Positions 19,683 through 31,570 of a stretch of DNA of 64,000 nt are shown here, piece by piece. The notes beneath the pieces are model-generated. The model made no database searches. It saw only the letters and a list, made by a program, of their open reading frames with translations, and was not told the DNA's origin. This DNA comes from Ceratobasidium sp. AG-K. Lineage: Eukaryota; Basidiomycota; Agaricomycetes; Cantharellales; Ceratobasidiaceae. A program made the translations under genes and the position numbers. The stretch spans positions 124,001-188,000 of the forward strand of contig JAWNGF010000012.1 of NCBI GenBank assembly GCA_037039685.1, given 5' to 3'. The stretch's first letter is position 1; every line of letters begins with the position of its first letter.

Positions 19683-20136
19683 TGTCGCGAGCTAGCTCAC
19701 TCCATCGGACTCGCCCGTTGTCTCGCCCGCCTGTCCTCTTCTTGTGTTGTGTTTCCGTTTCTGTTTGCCGCGTTGCCGCCTTCTTGTGGTTATATGTTAC
19801 ATTGTGTAACGCGGCTGTGCCTTGCACGAGTCATGTCTGTTCATACAGCATGACTCACATGGACACTCCTGACTGGCTGTTATGTATGACTCATGTGGCT
19901 GCACCTTGTATGACTCGGCCACTTTCTGAATATATATAGAGGACCAACAAGCCTGGTAACCCCAGCTTGTTTTGTCTCGTCAAAACATCCCCTTCGAGTG
20001 ACACTTAGAACCACCCCTACCCTCAAGAGCCTACAGACGCTTAAGTGCGTTGCGGTTCAAGAGGTCACTTAGGTCTTAGTGCCGTCCACTCTCCATCGCG
20101 GCTTGTCTCATAGCCATCAAGAAGAAGCTTACGACA
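19683..20136 (+). mobile_element. Solo LTR of family beta in LINE ORF2
   Basis: 454 bp. Target duplication GGCTC at 19678-19682 and 20137-20141. It separates the RT palm from downstream parts. Confidence 0.92.
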
Positions 20137-22534
20137 GGCTCCATTGGGTTGATCCAGAGTGATGTCAGGGTTGGAAGACATGGCCGCCTTGTTTTTGGCA
20201 AAGTGCACAAGCTCAGACTTGGGAAGTTCAAAAGAGAGACCAAGACGAGAGAGGACATCAGAGACAGTAGAGACAGCATTGCATAGAGTATCACAGTTAT
20301 CAGAAAATGAATGGGAGCAAGTGAGGATGGAGAAGTTGTTGATGTAAGCTTTGGTAACAGTATTGTTGAAATGATTGAGGGCAAGAAGAACAGGAAGGGT
20401 ATAGATAGAACTGAGAATGGGGGAGAGTGGGGAACCTTGGGGGATGCCAACTGGGGTAAGATTGATGGGATTGCAGAGATGGGAGTCAATACGGAAGCAC
20501 ACAGAACAATCTGAAAGATAAGAAGCCATCCAGTCACAGATACAGGAAGAAAAGCCAAGAGTGTGCAGAGTTTTGATAAGACGTTGATGATTAATGTTAT
20601 TGAAATAGCCAGAAATATCAAGGGTGAGAAGAGAGGGATTTTTGTTGTTTTTCCAGGCAGACTGTATATCATGAACAAGTGAGAGACCAGCATCCACACA
20701 TGAAGACAAATTGCGGCCACCAAATTGAGTGAAGGGTACTAGGTTGAATTTTCCAACCTCAAAGGAAAGGCGGTTTGTGACAACTTTTTCCAAGCATTTA
20801 CTAAGACACTCTAGTAACGCAATTGGATGGTAAGATTTGGGGTTGGACATGTCAGCCCTTCTGGGTTTGGGGATGACTGAAATGACTGCTTTGCAAAGAC
20901 ACATGGGATGGAATCCTAGGTTCAAGCAACCGTTGTAAAGATCAATTAGGAGTAGTGGGTAGTTTGTAAAGACCCATTTGAGCAGACGGAAATTGGAGCC
21001 AAAAGCTCCAGGTGCAGATGTATTAGACAAAGTATCAAGGGCTTTTTTGATCTTGTGATGTGTGATTGGGTGATGAACCCTGGTAGGTCTAGACCAAATG
21101 CCAAAGTTGTCTGTGAGATCAACAGGTGGTAATTGCGTGGGGAAGAAGGCGGTGCGGAACGCATTGGCTTGCTCATCAGGCATAATGGCCATGCCATCAG
21201 GTTTAGAAATAGGGGGCATGCAAGAAGTGCGTTTGCCAGATGCCCACAAAGTGTTCTTGTAAAGATTGGTGAGGTGGACAATCTTGCTACAGATGGTGTC
21301 AGCATGTTTGTGCTTGGCAGTACAAATTGCCTGTCGCAGATAGGCACAAGCTTGCTCCTTGTCCTTGGGGGTGTTGGGGCAAGTTTTGACGTGGTATATA
21401 GCAGAGTTGCAGTTTTCATTCCACCAGAGTGCGCAAGCTGGGGCAGTACTGACTTTGACCTTTTTCATGGAACGTTCAGTGGCCTTGGACATGCTCCAAA
21501 GAAGAGAGGTGGCAGCATGCTCCAAGTCATTGGGTTTGACATAGGCAAACGGTGTGAATTTTTTAATGGCGCTGGAGAATTCCGTTTTCCACTCCTTTTG
21601 ACAAGAAGCATCAATGGGGAAGCGGAAAGTGGGTTCTGGCAGGTCGAAGGGAATGTGAAGAGGTGGTTGGATGATAAAGGAGATGGCGTGGTGATCTGAC
21701 ATGAGAGAGAAACTGTCAGAACAATCCCAATTGTTAATGCATTTGGAGTCAGCAGCAGCATGGTTGAGGAGCGTGAGGTCAATAATGGAATTACGTTGAG
21801 TATGTGTGCCTAGGCAAGTGGGTGTCTGATCGTTGAGGATGGTAATGTCATTGGAAACAATCCACTTGGCAAGATCTTCAGCATGTGCATTGGATCTTGG
21901 GGCGTCAGGTAGCAACCACAGCTCATGATGGAGGTTGAAGTCACCAGCAAAGACAATGGGGAGGAGGGGGTGGATGGGTTGGTCAAGAAGAACCTGTAAA
22001 GAAGAAGCCATAGACAAGCCACGCAAATAGATATTGACAAGACAGACCAAGGACCCAGAAACCAAGACGTCAAGAGCCAGCACAGAAGAGGAAGACCACA
22101 CTACCAAAGACAGAGCCGCCAACAGATATGACTTACCTTTCCGTACATAAATAGCCACGTCAGGAGAACCAGCAGACACAGGTGGCAAGAAGCATGACCA
22201 GGCAGGGCAAGAAACAGTACCTAGAATTTCAGTCACAGCAGAGGAAGTCGAGCGCTCAATGCCAATCTTCCCCCACCATGGATCTTGGAAAAGGCAGATA
22301 TTGAAATGGGTGAGGTGATTCAGGAGGGCGTGCATGTGAGTGTTGGACTGGGCAACATTCAGCTGCAAAACTCTGCAAGGGCTGACACTCATTCTGTTTC
22401 CATGCTGTCAGCAGCCGGTTGGGAGGACAGGATGACAGATGACTTGCGAGGGGCACAGAATTTGGAACGGCAGGGGCAAGAAGGGTCATTTGCCTGGTGG
22501 GGACCTTGGCAGTTGATGCATTTGAGTGGGTGCG

Positions 22535-22950
22535 TGTCATGAGCTGACTAAGCTCAGACATTTTATTCTGATTTTATATCTTTTTTTCCGAACACTTTCC
22601 TTTTTTGGTACAAATGTCCTCTGGTGCTTAACTTGTATCATGTGATGTATTTGTCTTTTCATTTGATATTGGTGATTGCTTCCGGAACTTCCAGAATGTC
22701 AAGTCATACCTCTTATCTTGCTTATCATCGGTTGTACTCGGCTTTCTCACACTGATAGATAGTGACGTGGCACTGATCCCTCATGTGTATAAACCCAGAG
22801 GTCAAGCCGGTTAACAACAAGGCTTGACCTCCTCTCCATCAGGACTTGCTCAATCCAATCCCCTTCACTATCACTAATCCTTGGGTTCTAAGACTTGTCT
22901 AAGTCGAACCCCTTAACCTTTTACACACCTAATTGGCCCAAGTCGGGACA
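22535..22950 (+). repeat. 5' LTR of element B
   Basis: 416 bp, TGTCATGAGC...CGGGACA. Its TATA box has decayed to TGTATAAA (22786). Confidence 0.93.
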
Positions 22951-22964
22951 TTAGGTCAAGCCTT
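22786..22964 (+). promoter_or_regulatory. LTR promoter, predicted start and self-priming site of element B
   Basis: TGTATAAA at 22786. AAGGCTTGACCT at 22819-22830, again 33 nt on, pairs exactly with AGGTCAAGCCTT at 22953-22964, 2 nt beyond the LTR end (22950). Confidence 0.65.
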
Positions 22965-23439
22965 TCTAGCATCGGCCTTAAGCCCCTGCTCTTCCACCAA
23001 GTAGATAGAATGTACACGGGAAAACGGGCATAGTACAATGGACAACAAGCTATACTTGATATAGACCAGTAGTCCCATGTTGCTATACGCTGTCAGTGAA
23101 CCCAATTGTCATCCTCTTTTGGGTCATAGCAGCTTTAGTCAGCTAAATACACCCTTACTCTGTCATACACTGTCACTATCACGCCTGCCCAAGGCTGTTG
23201 ATAATTGATAAGATCAGATAAGGAGTATATAAAGCAAAAGCTTAGCGCCTAGCACCCTTCACATCCAAATCAACATCTCGGGGAAGCCAGATCCTCTCAA
23301 GTCAACCTGGAAAGTGGTTGGAGCACCACTCAAGTTAACACTCACATCCCTCAAGAACCACATCAACTTGTTGTTTCCATCAGTACGCACTAAAAAAGGA
23401 TTAATTAGTAACTAACTAATTAACCTTAAAAGGGTTCCC

Positions 23440-24201
23440 CGCATTTTTTAGCCTCTGCAAAGCTGTCTTTAGACTAAAAGACTTTGTACTTGATCTAGAC
23501 ACTAAAGTCAACGAATTAAACAGTTGAATTGAAGTACTAGAAGAAGATCAAGTCAAACAAGCAGCAGAACTAAGGGTCAAACGTACCAGGAATGACGAAA
23601 ACCATAATCAACTCGAAGCCGATTATCAAGCACTTCACTCAAGGCTTGAGTTCATTGAAATAAACGTCAACAACACAAACAAGCAACAAGCCAATCAAGA
23701 TTGTGTCCAAAGCATAAACCTAGCTGACACCAATATTGAAGTCGAGCACCTACAAGAACAAACCTGCGTCCTGATTGAAAATTGCAACCAACTTATTAAA
23801 ATCCAAGAAAAACATACTCGGAAGGTTGAAAACCTCATCAACAACAATAAACGTCAGTGGCGCACAATCGAAACCCTTAAAGACAAAATCAAGGGCAAAT
23901 ACTGTCATCTTGCAACAGAAGTGCGTATTCCTATTAAACAGGATTACCACCTTCTAAATCACCTTAATACCATCACACCCAACCCTTTTCAGTGGGACCA
24001 AGACCTCGACTCACACAGGAACAACACAGGGAACAGCTTAGACTAGAATCCCTAAAACTCTTTATTGAAGACGTTCATCATAACTACATATACAAACAGT
24101 ACAACAAACTAGGAGTAATCAATTCATGGTTCTTGGAAGACAAAAATCTTGAATTGGTATTTTTGAAAAGTTTGTGCTTCATTAAAGATAGAAGGGCTTG
24201 A
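23440..24201 (+). pseudogene. Leader ORFs of element B (coiled-coil frame broken, 69-codon frame open)
   Basis: Homologous to the two leader frames of A. The coiled-coil frame has TGA at 23525-23527 exactly where A has CGA (Arg). The small frame 23992-24201 stays open with GPRPRLTQEQHREQL. No ATG start in either, as in A. Confidence 0.5.
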
Positions 24202-24263
24202 AGAAGAATCCGCAATATTTTGTATGGCCTCGGATCCCAATAAATCTTTTTCCCTGCTCCAAT

Positions 24264-25616
24264 ATGTCAAGAGCCCCATCACCCAGTCAAGGGGGATTTA
24301 CCCAGATCTTGGCAACATCCAGACCCAAAGTAGTTGCACATGCAATCAATGCCTTAATAGACAAAGTCCGAAAGATTAACAGCCACATTAATGCCTTAAA
24401 TGGTATCACCTCTACACTAGAACAGGGAATTGACAACAACGTTGCAGATATCATTACAATTCAGAATCAAACTGCACAAATCGCGCCCCTCCACCAATTA
24501 ATGAATGCAGTATCTCAGTCACTTGCAAACCTGGGTGCAACACCCTCTACCACTGCGTCAACAACCACCCCAGGATACAAACTCAAAATGCACCCCCCAG
24601 AAGAATTCTCTGGAGATATGGACAAATTTGACGAGTTTAAATCACAATGTACCTTGTACATAAACCACACATCCCCACAAGCAACCCCGGAACAGAAAAT
24701 CACCTACATCATGGGTTATTGCAAAGGACCCGCCTACGTATGGATGCAACCCGGAATTGATGCGGACACAACACGAAGGGGAGCAACAAATTGGCTACAC
24801 AACATAGATGAATTCTGGAATGAAATGCAAGCCAGGTTTGGTGATGTTCACAAGATCGACTGCTTCAGGCAACTATACAAGAAGCTGATCCAAAAGAATT
24901 TGGGCCAAGACTATCTTCGAGACTTTATCACTTATTCATCGGTACTTGGATACACTGACCGAGTACTCCGTGATGATTTCTATGATGGTCTAAAAGACAA
25001 AATCAAGATGGCCATGGTATCACAAAACATTAAACCCCATGAAGCAACAAAAACCTTCAACCAAGTCCGCAAGAGAGCCTTGGAAATTGACACCACAATG
25101 AATGCCATCAACGCACCCAAGAAGACCCAAAGCCTGCAAAGTGGCACTTCAAAACAAGCCATGTCTAAGGCAGCTACAAGCACCCCAAGCACAGTGCTAG
25201 GGCAAAGGTTCAATGTAAACAATTGCGTCTTTATGTCAAAACCTACTGGGGGGGTGCAATATGGAAAAATCTCAAGCATCACCAGAAACACCAAGGGTCG
25301 CCCAGTTCCACAAATTTCCTGGGGTGATGGAACTAAAGGAAATGTTCCGTTTGGAGCAATTCAGAAAGACACCAGAACCACTACCTTCACCACTCCCACA
25401 ACCCAAACGCCGAAGACATCCACTCCTGCTAAAGACCCCAATGCAATGGATCTTGATGGCAAGGGAAAGGCACCCATGATTTGCTTCACCTGCAGCGGCA
25501 AGGGACATTCAGTGAGAGTCTGTCCTTCCAAGAACATGGCCTTGGGGTTTGAAGCCCAGATTGAAGAAATCTCTTCAGACATTGAGTCGGGAAAAGACAT
25601 CACCAAGGCTTATTAA
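24264..25616 (+). CDS. gag: gag of element B
   Basis: Open Gag of about 450 aa starting at ATG 24264 (MSRAPSPSQ), matching A. It has the capsid region (PPEEFSGDMDKFDEF, FWNEMQARFGD) and a knuckle that reads CFTCSGKGHSVRVCPS. The CCHC ligands are kept although Gly is Ser at one site. The stop TAA is at 25614-25616. The slippery heptamer GGGAAAA is at 25589-25595, and the -1 frame then runs without stop to the pol Met at 25652. The protein could still be made, but the element cannot copy itself because pol is defective. Confidence 0.88.
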   Translation: MSRAPSPSQGGFTQILATSRPKVVAHAINALIDKVRKINSHINALNGITSTLEQGIDNNVADIITIQNQTAQIAPLHQLMNAVSQSLANLGATPSTTASTTTPGYKLKMHPPEEFSGDMDKFDEFKSQCTLYINHTSPQATPEQKITYIMGYCKGPAYVWMQPGIDADTTRRGATNWLHNIDEFWNEMQARFGDVHKIDCFRQLYKKLIQKNLGQDYLRDFITYSSVLGYTDRVLRDDFYDGLKDKIKMAMVSQNIKPHEATKTFNQVRKRALEIDTTMNAINAPKKTQSLQSGTSKQAMSKAATSTPSTVLGQRFNVNNCVFMSKPTGGVQYGKISSITRNTKGRPVPQISWGDGTKGNVPFGAIQKDTRTTTFTTPTTQTPKTSTPAKDPNAMDLDGKGKAPMICFTCSGKGHSVRVCPSKNMALGFEAQIEEISSDIESGKDITKAY

Positions 25617-25651
25617 GGAGCCAAGTACTCGGTGATATATTAGCTAGTAAT

Positions 25652-28600
25652 ATGGATGAACTAGAAATCATGTCAATATCAAATGAAAACCAATTATACC
25701 TTGATTTCACCACTCATCCACTAGCTACGGCTCCTGATTCTAAGTCAGTTAACAAATCAAAAAAGTTCTCTGGACAAGCACTACTTGATTGCGGCGCAAC
25801 CTCCTGCTTCATCAACCCTTCCCTAGCAAAAGAAGCAAACCTTCCCCTTTTTCAACACAAAAAACCAAAGACTCTGCAAGTTATAGATGGGCGAGAAGTT
25901 TTGTCTGGAAAGGTCACCCACTATACCAAATTTAAACTTGTCATGGGAACACATTCCAGCAAAATAGAATGTCATGTCACAAACATTGGAAGACACCCCA
26001 TTGTACTTGGGATGTCATGGCTCAAGAAACATAACCCACAAATTAATTGGAAAAATAGGACAATTGCATACACAAGTGGGTTCTGCTCAAAAAACTGCCT
26101 AGAAGTCCCATCTACCCCCAAATTGCAGCTGAAACTACATTACCCAAAGAATATAAGGAGTTCACAGATGTATTTGATGAATCCAGATTGGAAGAACTCC
26201 CACCTCACAGACCAACCAACATCACACTGGACCTCCTACCAGAGGCCAAATTAAAGCATGGCCCTATTTACAAAACGTCCCCAGCTGAAGACAAAGAAAT
26301 GAAGAAAGTACTGGAAACCCTCATCCAGAGGGGACACATTCAAATTTCCAAGTCTCCTTTAGCATTGCCGGTTCTATTCATCAAAAAGCCCCATCCAGAA
26401 GATCCAAACAACCCAGAATTACGCTTTAGCGTTGACTATAGATATGTGAATTTGCACAGCAAATTCAATGCAAGCGGAATCCCTCTACTGGATCAATGGT
26501 TAAGGGCCCTGGAAGGATTTGTCATTGGTACCACTCTGGACTTGGCACAAGGATTCCATCAAACCCAAATAGCGACAGGACATGAATGGAAAACAACCTT
26601 CAAAACTCAGTATGGCATGTATGAATGGAAAGTCATGCCCTTTGGTCTCAAAAACACCCCATCAAGCTTCCAGTCCCTAATGAACTCTATATTCAGGGAC
26701 ATTATGGGGGTTTTTGTACTTGTATACATTGATGACATCTTCATTTTTTCCAAACAAGTCAAAGACCATCCAGGACATGTCAAAGAGGTGCTAAGAAGAC
26801 TAAGAGAACACAAGTTAATTGCAAAACTGAGGAAATGCAAGTTCCACCAAACCAAACTGGACTGGGTAGGACTGGTCATTTCCAATGAAGGAATCAAAAT
26901 GGATCAGGAAAAGGTCATGGCGGCTATGAATTGGACAGCTCCCAAGAACGTTAAACAAGTTCAAGAGTTCCTAGGATTTGTCAATTTCTATCAAAGATTC
27001 ATTCAAGACTTTGCCAGCAAAGCCAGACCCCTATACAACCTACTCAAGAAGGATCAAAAGTGGCAGTGGACAAGCAAAGAACAAGACACCATGAACGCAC
27101 TAAAGGAAGCTCTTAAGGTGGCACCTGTAATGATGCAGCCCAATCAAAATAAGGAGTTTTTCCTTGAAACAGATGCATCAGGGTTTGCCACAGGAGCAGT
27201 TTTATCTCAAAAGGATGGAGAAGGGAAATTACACCTAGTAGCTTTCCTTTCTAAATCACTAAATCTAGCTGAACAAAACTACAACATTTTTGACAAAGAA
27301 CTATTGGCAATTATTAGAGCCTTCAAGGAATGGCGGCACTTACTTCAAGGCACGGAAAAAGCCATTCAAGTCATAACAGATCACAAAAACTTGGAATACT
27401 TCTCATCATCCAAACAACTGAACCAACGCCAAATTTGCTGGATGAACTTCTTGGTAGACTTCAACTTCCAAATCATGTATAGGCCAGGAAGCCAGAATAA
27501 AAAAGCAGACATTCTCTTGAGGCAATACAACTTAGAACCTTTGGGGGGGGTAGAGAACCAAGTTCTCCTCAAACCAGACATTTTTATTTCAGCTATTACC
27601 CCTGACCAGGAGATTAACAATCTAATCAGAGAAGCAATCCTTGAAGATCCCAGATTAGAGGAAGCTCACAATAAGCTGAGAAACGGAGAAAAAGTCAAAG
27701 ATTGGGAATACAGAGAAGGACTCCTAATGTTCAAGGGAAAGATCTTTGTCCCCAAGGATGAAACCGTCAGAAACCTGATATTGGAATCGCGCCATGACAA
27801 TATTACAGCTGGGCATCCTGGACAAGCAAGAACATTGGAATTGGTCTCAAGAACTTATTACTGGCCAACCATGAAGAAATTCATCAACTCTTACATGTCA
27901 CACTGCAAAACATGCATTTGAGTTAAACCATCAAACCAACTCCCCACAGGACTACTGCGTCCTTTACACATTCCTGAGAGACCTTGGGAAGAGATCTCCT
28001 ACAACATGATTGTAGGGCTCCCAGAGTTGGAAGGATATGACACAATCTTAACAGTGGTAGATTGGTTCTCCAAGATGGCACATTATCTCCCTTGCAAATC
28101 AACGGCTACAGCAGTAGACATAGCCAATATCTTTGTTGCAAACATTTGGAAACTTCACAGCACCCCAAAAGCAACAGTCTCAGATAGAGGATCCACCTTC
28201 AACTCAAAGTTCATTAAGCATCTGTACAAACAGTTGGACATGAAACCCACCTTCAGCACAGCCTATCATCCAAGGACAGATGGACAGTCAGAACGGGCAA
28301 ACCAAGTCGTTGAAATCTTTATCAGGGCTTTTGTCAACCATGGGCAAAACAACTGGGTAGCCCTACTCCCAATGGCAGAATTTGCTTACAACAATGGAAT
28401 CCAGGCATCCACTGGCAAAACCCCTTTCCAGATCTGTCAAGGTTCCAACCCTAGAATGAACATTGGGGAAGAATCAGACTATACTGTTCCTGAAGCTGAT
28501 GCCCACATGGAATTCCTGTTGAAAGGATACAATGAAGTCAAAGCCGCTCTCATCCTAGCAAACCAATCCTACAAACACTACTTTGATAAAGGAGCCAAAG

Positions 28601-29049
28601 AACCAGAAGAAATAAACCCTGGAGATAAAGTCTGGCTTAATCATCAAAACATATCCACAGACAGACCTTCAGTAAAACTCTCTCACAAAGTTTTAGGCCC
28701 TTACAAAGTACTGGAAAAAATAGGGACTCACACCTTTAGACTGGAATTACCAAAGTCAATGAAGATCCATCCTGTCTTCCATGTCATGTTGCTCAAGAAA
28801 TTTCACTATGATCCCCATGGTCGCAAACCCGCTCAACCACCCCCTATTGTCACACAAGAAGGAGAAGAAGAGTGGGAAGTTGAAGAGATCCTTAATTCCA
28901 AGAAAATTTGCCGTCAACTCCACTATTACATCAAATGGAAAGGATACTCTCATGCAGACAATTCTTGGCAAACAAAGGAGGACCTCAAGAATGGTCCTGA
29001 ACTAGTTGATAAATTTCACAAACTCCACCCCACCGTGCCAGGCCCTTAG
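25652..29049 (+). pseudogene. pol: pol of element B
   Basis: PR-RT-RNase H-IN-chromodomain pol in three pieces: 25652 to about 26190, then after a frameshift to 27921, then on to 29049. Protease LLDCGATS and RT YIDDIFIFS are kept. An in-frame TGA at 27919-27921 sits exactly where A has CGA. The integrase core reads SYNMIVGLP where A has YDMIVGLP, a loss of the first catalytic Asp. The chromodomain (EEEWEVEEILNS, YYIKWKGYS) is complete and the frame ends just before the polypurine tract. Non-functional. Confidence 0.9.
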
Positions 29050-29059
29050 GAGGGGGTAA
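29048..29059 (+). other. Polypurine tract of element B
   Basis: AGGAGGGGGTAA directly before the 3' LTR. Confidence 0.65.
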
Positions 29060-29474
29060 TGTCATGAGTTGACTAAGCTCAGACATTTTATTCTGATTTT
29101 ATATCTTTTTTTCCGAACACTTTCCTTTTTTGGTACAAATGTCCTCTGGCGCTTAACTTGTATCATGTGATGTATTTGTCTTTTCATTTGATATTGGTGA
29201 TTGCTTCCAGAACTTCCAGAATGTCAAGTCATACCTCTTATCTTGCTTATCATTGGTTGTATTTGGCTTTCTCACACTGATTGATAGTGACATGGCACTG
29301 ATCCCTCATGTATATAAACCCAGAGGTCAAGCTGGTTAACAACAAGGCTTGACCTCCTCTCCACTAGGACTTGATCAATCAATCCTCTTAACTATCACTA
29401 CTCCTTGGGTTCTAAGACTTGTCTAAGTCAAACCCCTTAACCTTTTATACACCTAATTGACCCAAGTCGGGACA
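29060..29474 (+). repeat. 3' LTR of element B
   Basis: 415 bp. Clearly diverged from 22535-22950, including non-CpG changes and small gaps. Confidence 0.92.
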
Positions 29475-30296
29475 CACAGCAAGGTTTGCACAAGACATTA
29501 TGGTTGAAGGTCTTATGGGGACCAGCACAGATGCTGCAGGTGTCTTTGTGTTTGCATGCAGAGGCGATATGACCAAGTTGCTGGCACTTATCACATTGTT
29601 GGAGTATGGGTTTGTCTTCCCATTGTTTTGAATGGCATGAGTTGCCAAACATCCAAACAGGCTTGCAAAGGAAATCGCGTGCAATGGCACCATCAGGATC
29701 TTTGAATGCTAGGATGACAGACAACATGGATTTTTTGATGGTGTTGGGCTTGAGAAGCCACCTAGGGTGCATGGTGAACTTGAGCGCCGACGCCCATTCG
29801 TTGTCTCCAGTAAAGTTATTGGCGACCGATTCATCCAAGAATACCTTGTCTCCTTCAACAACAATGCCAGTTGGAACGTGCGTGACCATGATTTTAGACC
29901 ATGCGACGTCACGGGACATGACAGTGTCTGACGGAAGACCAAGGGTTTGGAGAATGGCGGCAATGTGCGGGATGATAAGGTCAGGATTGAGTGAAGACGG
30001 GAATACAAGGATGATGTTGTTGCTGCAGTTCCAAGACACACCAATGGCCCTAGGAGGACTATTGCTAGCCTTTGAAATGACCATGTTGACCTTGTTGACA
30101 ATTGTGCAATTAGTGAGCGTATTGGGACCAACACTTGACTTGTTGCAGCAGATGACAAATTGGACTTGGTCAACTTTAGGTAACGGTTTAGGTTTGGGCG
30201 TGTTTTGGGCCTGTGTACCATTGCCACAAGGTTTGGGGGCAGTAGTGGCATGAGGTTGCGGCATGATGGGTTGAGGAACGGGAGCAACCAGGGCAG

Positions 30297-30762
30297 TGTT
30301 GTAAGCTTCTTCTTGGTGGCTATGAGACAAGCTGCAATGGAGAGTGGACGGTACTAAGACCTAAGTGACCTCTTGAACCGCAACACACTTAAGTGTCTGT
30401 AGGCTCTTGAGGGTAGGGGTGGTTCAAAGTGTCACTCAAAGGGGATGTTTTGACGAGACAAAACAAGCTGGGGTTACCAGGCTTGTTGGTCCTCTATATA
30501 TATTCAAGAAGCAGCCGAGTCATACATGCGCAGCCACACAAGTCAAACAAGTCAAACAAGTCAACCAAACAGGAGTGTCCATGTGAGTCATGCTGTATGA
30601 ACAGACATGACTTGTATAAAAGCACAGCCGCGTAACAAAGTGTAACGGAAGGAACCACAAGAAGGTGGCAACGCAGCAAACGGAAAAGGAAATGCAACAC
30701 AAAGAGAGATACAGGCGGGCGAGACAACAGGCGAGTCTGATGGAGGGAGCTGGATCACAACA
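30297..30762 (-). repeat. 3' LTR of element E
   Basis: 466 bp. Followed on the plus strand by the polypurine tract complement (30763-30777). Confidence 0.92.
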
Positions 30763-30804
30763 TTACTCCCCCCTAAGAGTCCGTCTAGGGGACCTGGATG
30801 GGCT

Positions 30805-31570
30805 CTACTGGATCTTGCAATCCTTGCTTTTTGCAAGCAAGTGTTCTTCCAGCCCCTTGTCCTCTTTGATGGTCAAATCAATGGGATCAAACACAGTGTT
30901 ACCTGGTTCATCCAAGAACTTCTCCCACTCTTCCCACATTTCCTCCTTTGTCCAGTCAGCCTTGGACCAGTCCAAAACCCTCTTCTGGGCCTCCATGAAC
31001 TCCTCATCCCACTGTTGTACGTCTGGTTCAGTCTCTTTCCATCCCGACATGTCTGACTCCTCCCACTTCCACCAGTTGGTGCCCATTCAAACTTTTTGTT
31101 CTGATATCTTTCCCTTTCCATCTTCCAGTTGCTCAGATCCCTTTTGTAGTTGGCATCCCAGGCGTTGTTCCACCTAGGTCGGAGCATTGGTTGTCTTCTG
31201 TCATATCCTGGTACCCACTTGCTTGAGTATGCCCCCTCTTGTCCCCATTCAACAACTCCAAGCATATGGGTGGAGAGGAGTACAACCTCCAAGACCTGGA
31301 ACGCGGCGCATCCTTGACAAACAAAGATGTCCTTTTGTAGGAGTTGCATGCATGTTGGCCATTTCTTTCCGACCCACTGGAATTCTGCCAGGTCTGAGTG
31401 CAGGATGTCGTCTGACGCCCTGAAATGCATTCTCCCCAAGCTCTGCTGCAACCTCTTGAAGACATAGAGAGTGGCTCCAGCGTTGAGGATCCTTGCTGTA
31501 GCAAAGGCGGGTCATTCAAGGATGCAGATGAGGTTGTTTGAGATGGTGGTACGGGTAACGGCGGGCATTG
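30805..31570 (-). pseudogene. ORF3 of element E, broken
   Basis: Homologue of the beta ORF3 with frame breaks: the downstream part reads 31086-30805 and the upstream part in another phase. The C-terminal DPIDLTIKEDKGLEE keeps the IDLT/acidic motif. Confidence 0.7.

Larger units (their letters stand above)
10365..22392 (-). pseudogene. LINE ORF2: endonuclease, reverse transcriptase, RNase H (interrupted)
   Basis: Starts at ATG 22392, overlapping the ORF1 stop as ATGA. Block 22392-20137 holds the APE-type endonuclease (VFAGDFNLHHELW, IIDLTLLN, SDHHAISF) and most of the RT: LTLDISGYFNNI (motif A), GIPQGSPLSPILSS (motif B), and motif C read as AYINNFSIL where active enzymes have DD. Blocks 19682-19354 and 18896-18750 continue the thumb/connection region. 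Block 11514-10365 holds RNase H (CYSDGSK, VYDVEMWAL, FCVDNIAA, WIPGHTGITGNERAN) and a Cys/His tail (GCPCGEVGVQTVQHILIDCPCH). Insertions at 19683-20136, 18897-19353 and 11515-18749 break it, and the NN motif alone would abolish reverse transcription. Confidence 0.88.
22535..29474 (+). mobile_element. Ty3/gypsy chromovirus B (family alpha), in LINE ORF1
   Basis: LTRs 22535-22950 (416 bp) and 29060-29474 (415 bp), same layout as A and on the plus strand. The LTRs differ at many sites, so B is older than A. No target duplication: the flanks are GTGCG and CACAG. Pol is broken by a frameshift, a TGA and a changed integrase Asp. Confidence 0.92.

Noticed and set aside
21133..21699. 188-codon plus-strand open frame over LINE ORF2
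   Set aside because: Antisense to the endonuclease/RT region, no recognisable domain; the LINE frame explains it.
30297..30762. CRISPR-like or satellite array from the recurring 457-bp unit
   Set aside because: The units are LTRs: TG...CA ends, TATA box and separate 5-bp target duplications at each site.
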